Origin: JAICND01 sp040905905 | GTDB taxonomy: Bacteria; Actinomycetota; Acidimicrobiia; Spongiisociales; ZC4RG35 | Assembly (NCBI GenBank): GCA_040905905.1 | Contig: JBBDQN010000056.1 | Span: 1-64,000 of the forward strand | Direction: 5' to 3' | Length of the DNA: 64,000 bases | Shown: one piece after another, positions 33,845 through 42,206 of the stretch | How the letters are laid out: each line of letters starts with the position of its first letter | How positions within the stretch are numbered: the stretch's first letter is position 1 | Notes under the pieces: model-generated | Database searches by the model: none | Told to the model about the DNA's origin: nothing | Seen by the model: only the letters and a program-made list of their open reading frames with translations | Made by a program: the position numbers and the translations under genes

Positions 33845-35496
33845 CGGCTGTGCTTCAGCGGTCGGGGATGGTGTCTCCTCGCCGGGTGATAACTCAACTG
33901 GCCCGCTTCGAAGCGCGTCGTCTGTGGCGAAACCCGGCTTTGATCGGAGGGGTCCTGATCACTGTGGGTGCGCTGTACCAGAATTCGGATTTGAGCCGGG
34001 CACCAGTTTTGAACCGGCTTAGTTTTCTGCTCGCCTGGCCGATGTTGTTGATGGCGGGCGGGGTCTACCTGACGTTGGGAACAGCCGCGTCCCGGCGCCA
34101 TGGGGTCGACAACCTCGAGGGACTCGATGCCCTCCCGACCGATTCAGCCACCAACAACCTCGGGATAGGTCTGGCCTTTATCAGCCCGGTGCTGGTCGGG
34201 ATCGCTCTCCAACTCTCATTCGTGGTCCCGCGGCTCTTCGACTCACCGGTGGCATCCATTGTGTGGTCCGAACTGCTCGCTGGACCTGCCACAGTGGCGT
34301 TGGGCGCTACCGCGGGGCTAGCGGTCGGCTGGGGATTCCGGTGGCAATGGACATTGCCGATCGTCGGGTTGATTGCAGTAGCAGCGGTGACGACGGCGTG
34401 GTGGGCAGAGTCGGGCTATCTGCTCGGTCGCTACACACCCTGGCTTTCGCCGGTCGCCGATTCGTCCTCCAATCAGTACGCGTTCGAGCAGATGTACCGG
34501 CCCTCGGTTTCTCACCTCACATATGTCGTGCTGTTAGCTGGCGGGCTTGGTGCTCTGGCTGCGATCCGAGGCAGAAGTCTGCGTGGAAAGGTGATTGCGT
34601 CGACCTTGGCGGGAGGGTTGCTTGTTCTGTCCGCCCTGGCCGGGAGTGCCCAATTGCAGGAACCGACTCCTGCCGAAGAAGCCACTCGCCGAGCTGCCTA
34701 CATTCCCACAAGTGGCGACTACGTTTGCCAGAAGCGAGGCCTCGTCACCTATTGCGCTTACCGGACCTATGTGCCCTGGATCGAGGAGTGGGCCGCGCAG
34801 ATCGAGCCAGTGCTGGCGCTCGTCCCGTCCGAGGCGAGTGACCGTCCTCTGGAGGTTCGCCAGCAGGTCAGCTACTTCGTGGACGAAGACGTGCTGCCAC
34901 AGGAGGGTGACATTCGTACTGGCCTCTGGTGGAGCCGCGAGCCGCTCGATCAAATGGACATCGCCCATCCGCTCAACCTGTCCCTGGCAGCGGCCGGGTG
35001 GGCAGTCGGCTTGCCCACCCATGAGCAGCTTGTAGTCACGTCTATGGACGGAGAGGAGTTGGTTGTCGAAAAAGTCGATGATCCGTCTTCAGTCAGTCCC
35101 GACGGAAATGTGCGGTATCAAGGCTGTTCCTCCCATGGCCAGGCGAGAGCGGTAGCGGCGCTGTGGTACGCAAGCCAAGCGTCAGTGGAGTCGATTCAAG
35201 GGCTGCGGTTCCAGGTCAGCCCTGAGCGGTATCAAGGAGTCTCGCCCAATGAAAATCTCGGGATCGATATCGGATATCTGCAGCCCTCCTCTTCGGTGGC
35301 CTATTTTCGGCGCGAGACGCATGTGGCACTGGCAATGGCGGAGCTTCCGCCATCTCAGGTGGCCGGCACCTTGGCCCGGCGATGGTCCGAGGTGACCAAC
35401 CGTGCAACCACCACCGAGGAGATCGCGGATTGGTTTGGAGTGCGGATTCCCGCGATGACGACTCCGGACGACAGCTGGATGTTGCCTTGTCATTGA
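33841..35496 (+). CDS. ABC-type permease with large extracytoplasmic C-domain (copy 2)
   Basis: A 551-residue paralogue of the preceding gene. An N-terminal extension leads to QLARFEARRLWRNPALIGG, about six transmembrane helices to residue 270, then the shared outer domain: YVCQKRGLVTYCAYRTYVPW, IEEW, EVRQQVSYFVDED, GCSSHGQARAVAALWYASQ and EEIADWFGVRIP. Two Cys of the YCA[FY] block are conserved with copy 1. The pair probably forms a heterodimeric channel with the ATPase. ATG at 33841 overlaps the previous stop. Confidence 0.72.
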   Translation: MTAVLQRSGMVSPRRVITQLARFEARRLWRNPALIGGVLITVGALYQNSDLSRAPVLNRLSFLLAWPMLLMAGGVYLTLGTAASRRHGVDNLEGLDALPTDSATNNLGIGLAFISPVLVGIALQLSFVVPRLFDSPVASIVWSELLAGPATVALGATAGLAVGWGFRWQWTLPIVGLIAVAAVTTAWWAESGYLLGRYTPWLSPVADSSSNQYAFEQMYRPSVSHLTYVVLLAGGLGALAAIRGRSLRGKVIASTLAGGLLVLSALAGSAQLQEPTPAEEATRRAAYIPTSGDYVCQKRGLVTYCAYRTYVPWIEEWAAQIEPVLALVPSEASDRPLEVRQQVSYFVDEDVLPQEGDIRTGLWWSREPLDQMDIAHPLNLSLAAAGWAVGLPTHEQLVVTSMDGEELVVEKVDDPSSVSPDGNVRYQGCSSHGQARAVAALWYASQASVESIQGLRFQVSPERYQGVSPNENLGIDIGYLQPSSSVAYFRRETHVALAMAELPPSQVAGTLARRWSEVTNRATTTEEIADWFGVRIPAMTTPDDSWMLPCH

Positions 35497-35503
35497 CCTC
35501 ACT

Positions 35504-36181
35504 GTGCGGTTGATCCAGCTCACCTTTCGCTCTACTCCGCTCCTGGGCTTGCTTCCCGCCGGAGCCGTGGCATTGGGTCTGGCAATCGTCGCCTCCGGGC
35601 AGCCAACTGATGCCGCGGCCCGATTTGTGCCTACCCGGCTGGCGTTGCTCGTCGTGGTGGTCGGGATCAGCTTCGCCTTCGACGATGCCGCGTCTCGACT
35701 CACCGACTCGGCTCCGAGGACACTCCGTCTGCGACGGGCGATCCGGGCCGGGTTGGCGGTGCTGGGTGGGATCGCGGTAATCGTGCCAGTGCTTCTTCTC
35801 GCATCCTCGGGAATGGATCTGGTCTGGGTGATGCCAGTATCGGAGCCATTGTTGGCCGAGAGCCCTCTGCCGTTCCCCTGGGGACGGCTGGCTCTTGAGA
35901 TCCTGACGATGGGCACCGTCGCCTTGGCAGCCGCGGCCGTTCTCGCCCGACGGGGGGAGGAGGAACCAGGCCGTATTGTGACCGGAGTCGTGTTGGCGAC
36001 CTACGCGGTCACCTTCATGATCCCCCAGCCGTATCGACCATGGGCTTATCCGTCTGAGCTTGGATGGCTGACCAAAGCACCCTGGTGGTGGGTAGTTACG
36101 ATCGTGCTGTTAGTGGTCACGGCCGCCCTCAGCTGGGATGCCCGTGGTGGGAGGATCCTTCCCCGACCCGGACCTCAGTGA
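35504..36181 (+). CDS. multi-pass membrane protein of the ABC exporter operon
   Basis: A 225-residue hydrophobic protein with about six transmembrane helices and no recognised domain. It starts at GTG 35504, 7 nt after the second permease, so it is most likely a further exporter component. A short conserved-looking loop (PQPYRPWAYPSELGWLTKAP) faces one side near the C-terminus. Nothing more can be said from sequence. Confidence 0.65.
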   Translation: MRLIQLTFRSTPLLGLLPAGAVALGLAIVASGQPTDAAARFVPTRLALLVVVVGISFAFDDAASRLTDSAPRTLRLRRAIRAGLAVLGGIAVIVPVLLLASSGMDLVWVMPVSEPLLAESPLPFPWGRLALEILTMGTVALAAAAVLARRGEEEPGRIVTGVVLATYAVTFMIPQPYRPWAYPSELGWLTKAPWWWVVTIVLLVVTAALSWDARGGRILPRPGPQ

Positions 36182-36195
36182 TGGCGCGCGGTGTA
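36170..36195 (+). promoter_or_regulatory. weak match to the GGAACC-N14-GGTGTA motif
   Basis: GGACCT (4 of 6 against GGAACC) is followed after exactly 14 nt by a perfect GGTGTA and then GAG, as in two of the exact copies. It lies 22 nt before the TTG start of the small membrane-anchored protein at 36218. It could be a weaker member of the same ECF regulon or chance. Confidence 0.3.
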
Positions 36196-36217
36196 GAGCT
36201 TTCGAAAGGAGCACACC

Positions 36218-36679
36218 TTGGACAGGGTGACCGTGAGGCGCGTCGGAATCATTGGCGCACTTTGTCTGGTTGTCTTGGTGTTGGCAGCCATCAGTCTGAC
36301 CCGAGGCGGCCCTTCTGGGCTCGATGCGCCGTCCCGTTGCGTGGCAATGAGCACAGCCGAATTGGCGTTCCTGGCCGATGGACTGGCAGTTGACGAAGGG
36401 CTAAGCCTGGACGGGGGATATTGGGTGGGGATCGGGGAAGTGGGAGACGAGATCAGATTCGTGGCTGCCGCCATTCTTGGGGTCGGATCAGAGGAAGCGA
36501 GTCCCGTCGGAGTCTGGGCCTATATAGGTGGGAACCCACCACTGCTGGTCGTTGCCCTCAACGGTGAGGCGGAGGAGTTCTCCCATTTCATTCCAGCGCG
36601 CAGAGCCGGCGCACCAGTCGGGATGAGTAGCGTCGGGGCACAGGAAGTGTTGGAGTGCGCAAGCAACGGGCGCAATTGA
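36218..36679 (+). CDS. membrane-anchored secreted protein of unknown function
   Basis: A 153-residue protein with one N-terminal transmembrane or signal segment (RRVGIIGALCLVVLVLAAIS) and an extracytoplasmic domain of about 120 residues containing two Cys (SRCVAMS and VLECAS). TTG at 36218 is chosen because AAAGGAG ends 7 nt upstream; GTG at 36227 is an alternative. It is the last gene of the exporter cluster in the same orientation, 36 nt after the previous stop, and has a weak ECF-motif match upstream. No family recognised. Confidence 0.65.
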   Translation: MDRVTVRRVGIIGALCLVVLVLAAISLTRGGPSGLDAPSRCVAMSTAELAFLADGLAVDEGLSLDGGYWVGIGEVGDEIRFVAAAILGVGSEEASPVGVWAYIGGNPPLLVVALNGEAEEFSHFIPARRAGAPVGMSSVGAQEVLECASNGRN

Positions 36680-36703
36680 CCGACTAACCCCTGATCGATG
36701 GTA

Positions 36704-36732
36704 TTACAAACTGCAATGCGGATCGCTATGCT
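36704..36732 (+). promoter_or_regulatory. probable sigma-A promoter of mazEF, giving a leaderless message
   Basis: TTACAA (36704-36709) and TATGCT (36727-36732) are separated by 17 nt, close to the TTGACA/TATAAT consensus. The antitoxin ATG is 7 nt after the -10 box, about where transcription should start, and there is no ribosome site. Confidence 0.4.
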
Positions 36733-36738
36733 TGTTCG

Positions 36739-36987
36739 ATGGTCCAACTTGTCACTCGGGTCGACGACGCAACGGCTCAGGCCGTTGACCGGTTGGTAGC
36801 GGAAGGCGTAGTCGACTCGCGGTCTGATGCTGTCAGAAGGGGTTTGGCACTCCTGGTGGACACGCATGATCGGGCCAAAATTGCTGCCGCCATCCTTCGG
36901 GGTTACACGCTGATTCCGCAAACAGACGAAGAAGCGCTGTGGGCCAATGACGCCGCTGCGAGCATGATCGCCGAAGAGCCGTGGTAG
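36739..36987 (+). CDS. ribbon-helix-helix antitoxin of a MazEF-type pair
   Basis: An 82-residue protein. The first 45 residues match a ribbon-helix-helix repressor: a beta strand QLVTRVDD, then AQAVDRLVAEGVVDSRSDAV and RRGLALLV. The acidic tail (TDEEALWANDAAASMIAEE) is a typical toxin-binding segment. It overlaps the MazF-like gene by 7 nt. It should neutralise the toxin and repress the operon through DNA near the promoter. Confidence 0.82.
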   Translation: MVQLVTRVDDATAQAVDRLVAEGVVDSRSDAVRRGLALLVDTHDRAKIAAAILRGYTLIPQTDEEALWANDAAASMIAEEPW

Positions 36988-37292
36988 CCGTAGTACAAGG
37001 TGAAGTCTGGTGGGCGGAGGCCGAGGATAAGAGGCGTCCAGTTCTGATCGTCACCAGATCTGAAGCAGTCGCGGTCTTGAACCGAATCCTGGTAGCTCCA
37101 ATCACAAAGACCATTCGAACGATCCCGACAGAAATCGCACTTGGTCGAGCCGAAGGTCTGCCAATTCCGTCGGTCGCCTCCTTCGACAACCTCCAGCTGA
37201 TTCCCAAGGGGTTCCTCACCGATCGCATCGGCCTCATAGAGAGACCACGCGATCAAATCTGCCGTGCGCTCTCGGCGATGGCTGACTGTTGA
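36981..37292 (+). CDS. MazF/PemK-type endoribonuclease toxin
   Basis: A 103-residue toxin with the MazF fold: QGEVWWAEAEDKRRPVLIVT, then LNRILVAPITKTIRTIPTEI, SVASFDNLQLIPKGFL and a final RIGLIERPRDQICRAL. The Arg of KRRPVLIV and the Thr/Asp positions fit a sequence-specific mRNA interferase. GTG at 36981 overlaps the antitoxin. The stop overlaps the TTG codon just before ligA's ATG. Confidence 0.88.
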   Translation: MVAVVQGEVWWAEAEDKRRPVLIVTRSEAVAVLNRILVAPITKTIRTIPTEIALGRAEGLPIPSVASFDNLQLIPKGFLTDRIGLIERPRDQICRALSAMADC

Positions 37293-39313
37293 TGTCGGCA
37301 ACTGTCGAGGAGCGGATCGAGGAGCTGCGTCAGCAGCTTCGTTATCACGGTTACCGGTATCACGTCCTTGACGAACCCGAGATTTCCGACGCCCGGTACG
37401 ACGTGCTGCTCCGCGAGCTGGTCAAGCTCGAAGAAGAGAACCCGCTCCTGATCACACCTGACTCTCCCACCCAACGGGTAGGGGGACCGGTGGGCGATCT
37501 GTTCGCTCCCGTCCAGCATCGCCGGCCTCTGTTCTCCTTGGACAACGTTGAGGCGGCAAAGGAGCTTGATGCGTGGGAGCAACGCATGGTGCGCCAGCTC
37601 GGTCGTCCGCCAGACGGGTACTCATGTGAGCTGAAGATCGACGGTCTGGCGGTGGTCATCACCTACGAGGAAGGGCTCCTCACCCGGGGGGCCACCCGGG
37701 GCGACGGCACCACCGGCGAGGACATCACGGCCAACCTCCGCACTGTCAAGTCGGTCCCGCTCCGGCTGATCGGCGATCCGCCTGCCCTCCTCGAGGTCCG
37801 GGGCGAGGTGTACATGCCGTTTCCCGCCTTCGAGGAGCTCAACCGTCGCCAGAGCGATGGCGGTCGTCGTATCTTCTCCAATCCTCGCAACGCCGCCGCC
37901 GGGTCGGTGCGTCAGAAGGACCCTGGAATCACCGCAACCCGCGACCTCGGTGTCTGGGTGTATCAGGTGGGTCTCATGGAAGGTGGTCCCGCAGTTCAGA
38001 GACACTCCGAGCAGATGGAGTACCTGAGCAGCCTCGGACTTCGGGTGAATCCGGCCTCGGCCGCGGTCAGTGACCTTGACGGAGTCAAGACGTACATCGA
38101 ACAATCCGAGAAGGACCGGCACCATCGTGACTACCAGACCGACGGCGTGGTGGTGAAGGTCGATTCTCTGCCCGATCAGGGGGAACTTGGATATACGTCG
38201 CACGCCCCGCGGTGGGCGGTGGCGTTCAAATTCCCCGCCGAGGAACAGGTCACCAGGCTGAACAACATCCTCATCAACATCGGCCGCACCGGGGCCGCAA
38301 CCCCATTTGCCGAACTGGAGCCGGTTTTCGTCGGTGGCGCCAAGGTCTCCTTCGCCACTCTCCATAACGAGGACGAGCTACGTCGCAAGGATCTCAGAAT
38401 TGGCGATCAGGTAATTGTCCGCAGGGCGGGCGACGTCATCCCCGAGGTAGTAGGACCGGTTGTCTCGGTGCGCACGGGCGATGAGCAGGAGTGGTTCATG
38501 CCCGCCAACTGTCCCTTCTGTGGCAACCCCATCATCCGACCCGAGGGCGAGAAGGTGGCCCGCTGCACCGGCGGTTATACCTGCCCATCCCGGATCCGGG
38601 AGTGGCTTTTTCACTTTGCCTCCCGGGGCGGGCTCGACATCGAAGGCCTCGGCTACAAGACCATCGATCTACTTCTCAAAGAGAGTCTGATCCGCGATCC
38701 TGCCGACATCTTCCTGCTGAAGCCCGAGCAACTCCTCGGCTACGAAGGATGGGGCCAGATATCCGTGGGCAACCTCATGAAAGGAATCGATGCTGCCCGA
38801 AACCGGCCGGTGGCGCGGTTGTTGATGGCGCTCGGGATTCGCCATGTCGGTGGCACAGTCGCCCGGGTTCTCGCCCGGCGGTATCGCAGCCTTCCGGCCC
38901 TCCTGGATGCCGAGGAATCCGACATCGCCGCCATCGAAGGGGTAGGACCGATCATCGCTGCGTCGGTTAGGGAGTGGTCAAGCGATCCCGACAATCGAGC
39001 CCTGGTCGCCAAGCTGGTGTCTGCAGGTGTGAGTCTGGAGGATGAGACCGGGGATGCGCCCGCGGGCAGCAACCTTCTCAATGGAGTGACAGTCGTCGTC
39101 ACCGGAACCCTGACCTCGATGACCCGGGAGCAGGCCGAGGCGGCGGTGGTGGAGCGGGGTGGTAAGACCACCAGCAGCGTGTCCAAGAAGACCTCTTTCC
39201 TGGTTGCGGGCGAGTCGCCCGGAGCAAGCAAGGTCAACAAGGCCGAGGAATTGCGGATTCCGGTCCTGGATGAGCCGGCATTCGTCACGATGCTCGAGAA
39301 TGGACCGGCATGA
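37292..39313 (+). CDS. ligA: NAD-dependent DNA ligase LigA
   Basis: A 673-residue NAD-dependent ligase sealing nicks in replication and repair. The Ia domain (YHGYRYHVLDEPEISDARYD) leads to the adenylation motif CELKIDGLAVVITYEEG with the AMP-bearing Lys, GDGTTGEDITANLRTV, and NPRNAAAGSVRQKD. The OB fold follows, then the zinc finger (CPFCGNPI...CTGGYTCPSRIREW), helix-hairpin-helix repeats, and a C-terminal BRCT domain (GVTVVVTGTLTSMTREQAEA). ATG at 37292 or TTG at 37289. It runs straight on from mazEF. Confidence 0.97.
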   Translation: MSATVEERIEELRQQLRYHGYRYHVLDEPEISDARYDVLLRELVKLEEENPLLITPDSPTQRVGGPVGDLFAPVQHRRPLFSLDNVEAAKELDAWEQRMVRQLGRPPDGYSCELKIDGLAVVITYEEGLLTRGATRGDGTTGEDITANLRTVKSVPLRLIGDPPALLEVRGEVYMPFPAFEELNRRQSDGGRRIFSNPRNAAAGSVRQKDPGITATRDLGVWVYQVGLMEGGPAVQRHSEQMEYLSSLGLRVNPASAAVSDLDGVKTYIEQSEKDRHHRDYQTDGVVVKVDSLPDQGELGYTSHAPRWAVAFKFPAEEQVTRLNNILINIGRTGAATPFAELEPVFVGGAKVSFATLHNEDELRRKDLRIGDQVIVRRAGDVIPEVVGPVVSVRTGDEQEWFMPANCPFCGNPIIRPEGEKVARCTGGYTCPSRIREWLFHFASRGGLDIEGLGYKTIDLLLKESLIRDPADIFLLKPEQLLGYEGWGQISVGNLMKGIDAARNRPVARLLMALGIRHVGGTVARVLARRYRSLPALLDAEESDIAAIEGVGPIIAASVREWSSDPDNRALVAKLVSAGVSLEDETGDAPAGSNLLNGVTVVVTGTLTSMTREQAEAAVVERGGKTTSSVSKKTSFLVAGESPGASKVNKAEELRIPVLDEPAFVTMLENGPA

Positions 39314-39849
39314 AGAAAGCACTGATGGCCCTGCTTGTTGTCATCACAGCATGTGCCGGGACCAACGACGGGAACGGGTTGGGTTTTTCGGTAGAAACCC
39401 CCGAAGACATGGGGGTGGCACACCTTTCACCCGAGGAGACAGACGCGATTGTCAGTGGCGAGGCCGAGCCGCCTGATTACAGCTCGGTGCCGGCAACGTC
39501 GGGGACCCACGCCCCGGTCCCGGCGCCGTGTGGAATCTATTCAGAACAGATCCCCGAGATTTTTGTGATCCACTCCCTCGAACACGGCGCGGTTGTCGTC
39601 TACTACCGCCCTGGTGAGGTTGACGAGGCGACGTTGGCCGAAGTCGAAGAGTTGGCTCGCACCATGTCGACCCACATCATCGTCATGCCTTATGCAGAGA
39701 TGCCAACACCCGTCGCTCTGGTCGCCTGGGGTCGCCTGGCAGCTAGACCTTCACTAGAGGTTGAAGAGGTAAGAGCGTTCTGGGCCGAGTACGCGCAGCG
39801 CGGACCCGAGTCCGGCATCGCCTGCCCGGTGGAGATCGATCGAAGCTGA
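39310..39849 (+). CDS. DUF3105 lipoprotein
   Basis: A 179-residue exported lipoprotein with signal ALMALLVVITACAG (lipid Cys near residue 15). The DUF3105 motifs are clear: SSVPATSGTHAPVPAPCGIY and FVIHSLEHGAVVVYYRPGE, with conserved His and Cys. The family is found in actinobacterial membranes; function unknown. ATG overlaps the ligA stop. It converges on the minus-strand gene at 39855 with 5 nt between stops. Confidence 0.85.
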   Translation: MKKALMALLVVITACAGTNDGNGLGFSVETPEDMGVAHLSPEETDAIVSGEAEPPDYSSVPATSGTHAPVPAPCGIYSEQIPEIFVIHSLEHGAVVVYYRPGEVDEATLAEVEELARTMSTHIIVMPYAEMPTPVALVAWGRLAARPSLEVEEVRAFWAEYAQRGPESGIACPVEIDRS

Positions 39850-39854
39850 TCGGC

Positions 39855-40214
39855 CTATTGCACACGGAAGCTCCAGGTGAATTCACCAGGAGCCGGGAGG
39901 CCGACGATGGTGTCCCACATCACCCTGATCTCCTGTGGGCCAGGAAGCCATTCAATGAGAATGAGGCTGGTTGCCGAAGGTTGCCAGCGATGGACGCCGG
40001 TTGATTCGATGTAGGTCATCTCAGTATCCGGCACCAGGAAGCCATTGATGAATATCTGCGCCCGGTAGGCGGATTCCAGATCGATCTCCACATAGGCCTG
40101 CCGGAGGACGGTTCCATTGCGCTCCGGGTAGATCGACTCGATCGGCGGTGGCAAAGGGGCCGGTTCGCCGCTGCGGCCGAATGCGATGCCGAGCGCTATG
40201 GCGGCGACCACCAA
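39855..40214 (-). CDS. small membrane-anchored protein of unknown function
   Basis: A protein of about 119 residues with an N-terminal hydrophobic segment (VVAAIALGIAFG), a Pro-rich linker (EPAPLPPPIESIYPE) and a beta-rich outer domain with many Trp (IEWLPGPQEIRVMWDTIVGL, PGEFTWSF). The start is uncertain. The frame stays open far into the divergent aminotransferase gene. TTG 40214 avoids that overlap but trims the transmembrane helix; TTG 40325 keeps the helix but overlaps dapC. No family recognised. Confidence 0.5.
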   Translation of the reverse strand: MVVAAIALGIAFGRSGEPAPLPPPIESIYPERNGTVLRQAYVEIDLESAYRAQIFINGFLVPDTEMTYIESTGVHRWQPSATSLILIEWLPGPQEIRVMWDTIVGLPAPGEFTWSFRVQ

Positions 40215-40275
40215 GCAGCCGAGGCCGATATAGACGTACCTGTATGGAATGGGCGCGAGTGTATGGTCACGGCCG

Positions 40276-41418
40276 ATGAAGACGAATCCTGCTGTCGCCG
40301 GGATGGGCGAGTACCCGATCGGCAAATTGCAGGAAAAGGGCAGGGAATTGCGAGCCGCTGGGGAGCAGGTCTTCGACTTTTCGATCGGCGACCCCCGGGA
40401 GCCAACGGCAGCGTTCATACCGTCGGCTCTGAAAGCAGCCGTTCCCAAAGTGTCGCAATATCCGACAACTTCCGGACTGGCGGACCTGCGGGCGGCGGTG
40501 GCCGGTTACGTCGCTCGACGTTTCGGGGTCGATATTGATCCCGACACCCAGGTCATGCCGACTTCAGGCTCCAAGGAGGGGATCTTCTCCTCACATCTCG
40601 CATTTGTGGATCGGAACCGCGGCGACGTGGTCGTCTACCCCACTCCCGGATACCCGATATATGAACGCGGGGCGAGCCTGGCCGGAGCAGAGCTGTATCC
40701 GGTTGCTTTGGCGGATGACTTTGTGCTGCGGGCGGGTCAGATCCCGACCGAGGTGTGGAAGCGGGCCAGTCTCGTTTGGACCTGTACCCCTCACAACCCC
40801 GCCGGCTCGATAACCCCTCTTGACGACCTGGCCGGCCTCTTGGAGAAGGCCCGCGAGAACGAAACGTTGCTGCTCTCCGACGAGTGTTATGCCGACCTGT
40901 ACGACGACGAGCCACCGGCTTCCGTGCTGCAGGTGGCGGGTGCGGGCGCGCAAGGCTGCCTCTCCTACCTCTCCCTTTCGAAACGATCGGGCATGACCGG
41001 GTACCGCTCGGGGGCGATCGTTGGGGACCCGGCAGCCATCAAACTCCTCAAGACGTTGCGATCCTCCACCGGGACAGCCTCGCCCGAGTTTGTCCAGGTG
41101 GCCGCTACGGCGGCGTGGTCGGACGACGGCCATGTCGGCTTCCGCCGGGAGATCTTCCGGCAGAAACGTTCGCTGCTTGCCAAGACATTCGACTCGCTCG
41201 GTTTCCAGGTGGTCGCATCCACCGCCGGCATCTATCTGTGGATACAGGTCGGCGATGACGTCGCGATCAGCGAGAAACTCGCCAACGACCACATCCTGGT
41301 CACCCCGGGCCGGGTGTTCGGAAACGGGGGAGAGGGTTATATCCGTTTGGCATTGGTGCCAACATTGGACGAGTGCGACGCTGCGGCCGAAGCGGTTAGG
41401 GAATGTCTCGGGAGTTGA
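40276..41418 (+). CDS. dapC: succinyldiaminopimelate transaminase (DapC-like, class I aminotransferase)
   Basis: A 380-residue fold-type I PLP aminotransferase. Seen: DFSIGDPREP, SQYPTTSGLADLRAAVAGYV, SGSKEGIFSSHLAFVD, PTPGYPIYERGASLAGAELY, CTPHNPAGSITPLDDL, LSDECYADLYDDE with the PLP Asp, and LSLSKRSGMTGYRSG with the PLP Lys. The position next to dapD and dapE identifies the substrate as N-succinyl-LL-2-amino-6-oxopimelate. ATG 40276 is preferred; ATG 40249 adds nine residues. Confidence 0.88.
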   Translation: MKTNPAVAGMGEYPIGKLQEKGRELRAAGEQVFDFSIGDPREPTAAFIPSALKAAVPKVSQYPTTSGLADLRAAVAGYVARRFGVDIDPDTQVMPTSGSKEGIFSSHLAFVDRNRGDVVVYPTPGYPIYERGASLAGAELYPVALADDFVLRAGQIPTEVWKRASLVWTCTPHNPAGSITPLDDLAGLLEKARENETLLLSDECYADLYDDEPPASVLQVAGAGAQGCLSYLSLSKRSGMTGYRSGAIVGDPAAIKLLKTLRSSTGTASPEFVQVAATAAWSDDGHVGFRREIFRQKRSLLAKTFDSLGFQVVASTAGIYLWIQVGDDVAISEKLANDHILVTPGRVFGNGGEGYIRLALVPTLDECDAAAEAVRECLGS

Positions 41419-42206
41419 TCGAGGCGGCCTTCGCCGGCCATCTTCCCATTGAGGACGTTGCCAGCGCGGTCGAAGAGGCAATAGCCGCCCTCGATGACGG
41501 CTCCTTGCGTGTAGCCGAAAAGGTGGATGGCGAGTGGGTTGTCAACAGTTGGCTCAAACAGGCCATCCTCCTCTACTTCCGACTACGCGAGATGACCACC
41601 TTCGAGGTGGGTCCATTCGAGTTCCATGACAAGATCCCGCTCAAGCACAACCTTGCCGCCCAACAGGTCCGGGTGGTGCCCCCTGGGACTGTTCGCTATG
41701 GCGCCTTCTGCGAGCCGGGCGTGATCGTCATGCCCGGCTACGTCAACATCGGTGCGCGGGTAGGGGCGGGATCGATGGTGGACACCTGGGCGACGGTGGG
41801 GTCTTGCGCACAGATCGGACGCAACGTCCACCTCTCCGGTGGGGTAGGGATCGGGGGAGTCTTGGAGCCTACGGGAGCCCGTCCAGTCATCGTTGAGGAC
41901 GGGGCCTTCATCGGTAGCCGTTCGATCGTGGTGGAGGGGGTCATCGTCGAAGAACGGGCGGTACTGGGCGCCAACACGGTTATTGCCGCCAACACCCCCA
42001 TTATCGACGTGACGGGGGCCGAACCGGTCGAACATAGGGGCCGGGTACCGGCCGGGTCAGTGGTTGTGCCCGGCACCAGAGCGAAGACCTTCCCAGCGGG
42101 TGACTATCAGCTCTCGTGCGCGTTGATCATCGGACACCGCACCGAGAGCACCAACGAGAAGACGGCTCTCAACGAATACCTGCGCGACCTGGGCGTCCAA
42201 CTGTGA
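41403..42206 (+). CDS. dapD: tetrahydrodipicolinate N-succinyltransferase DapD
   Basis: A 267-residue hexapeptide-repeat (left-handed beta-helix) enzyme that adds succinyl from succinyl-CoA to tetrahydrodipicolinate. It resembles the E. coli-type DapD (274 aa) closely: GSLRVAEKVDGEWVVNSWLK, QAILLYFRLREM, VMPGYVNIGARVGAGSMVDT, WATVGSCAQIGRNVHLSGGV and VEGVIVEERAVLGANTVI. The longer actinobacterial DapD of about 317 residues lacks this layout. ATG at 41403 overlaps dapC by 16 nt. Confidence 0.94.
   Translation: MSRELIEAAFAGHLPIEDVASAVEEAIAALDDGSLRVAEKVDGEWVVNSWLKQAILLYFRLREMTTFEVGPFEFHDKIPLKHNLAAQQVRVVPPGTVRYGAFCEPGVIVMPGYVNIGARVGAGSMVDTWATVGSCAQIGRNVHLSGGVGIGGVLEPTGARPVIVEDGAFIGSRSIVVEGVIVEERAVLGANTVIAANTPIIDVTGAEPVEHRGRVPAGSVVVPGTRAKTFPAGDYQLSCALIIGHRTESTNEKTALNEYLRDLGVQL

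Noticed and set aside
40591..41481. Open frame of 296 codons on the minus strand
   Set aside because: Antisense to dapC; no domain, and the plus-strand frame has clear PLP-enzyme motifs.
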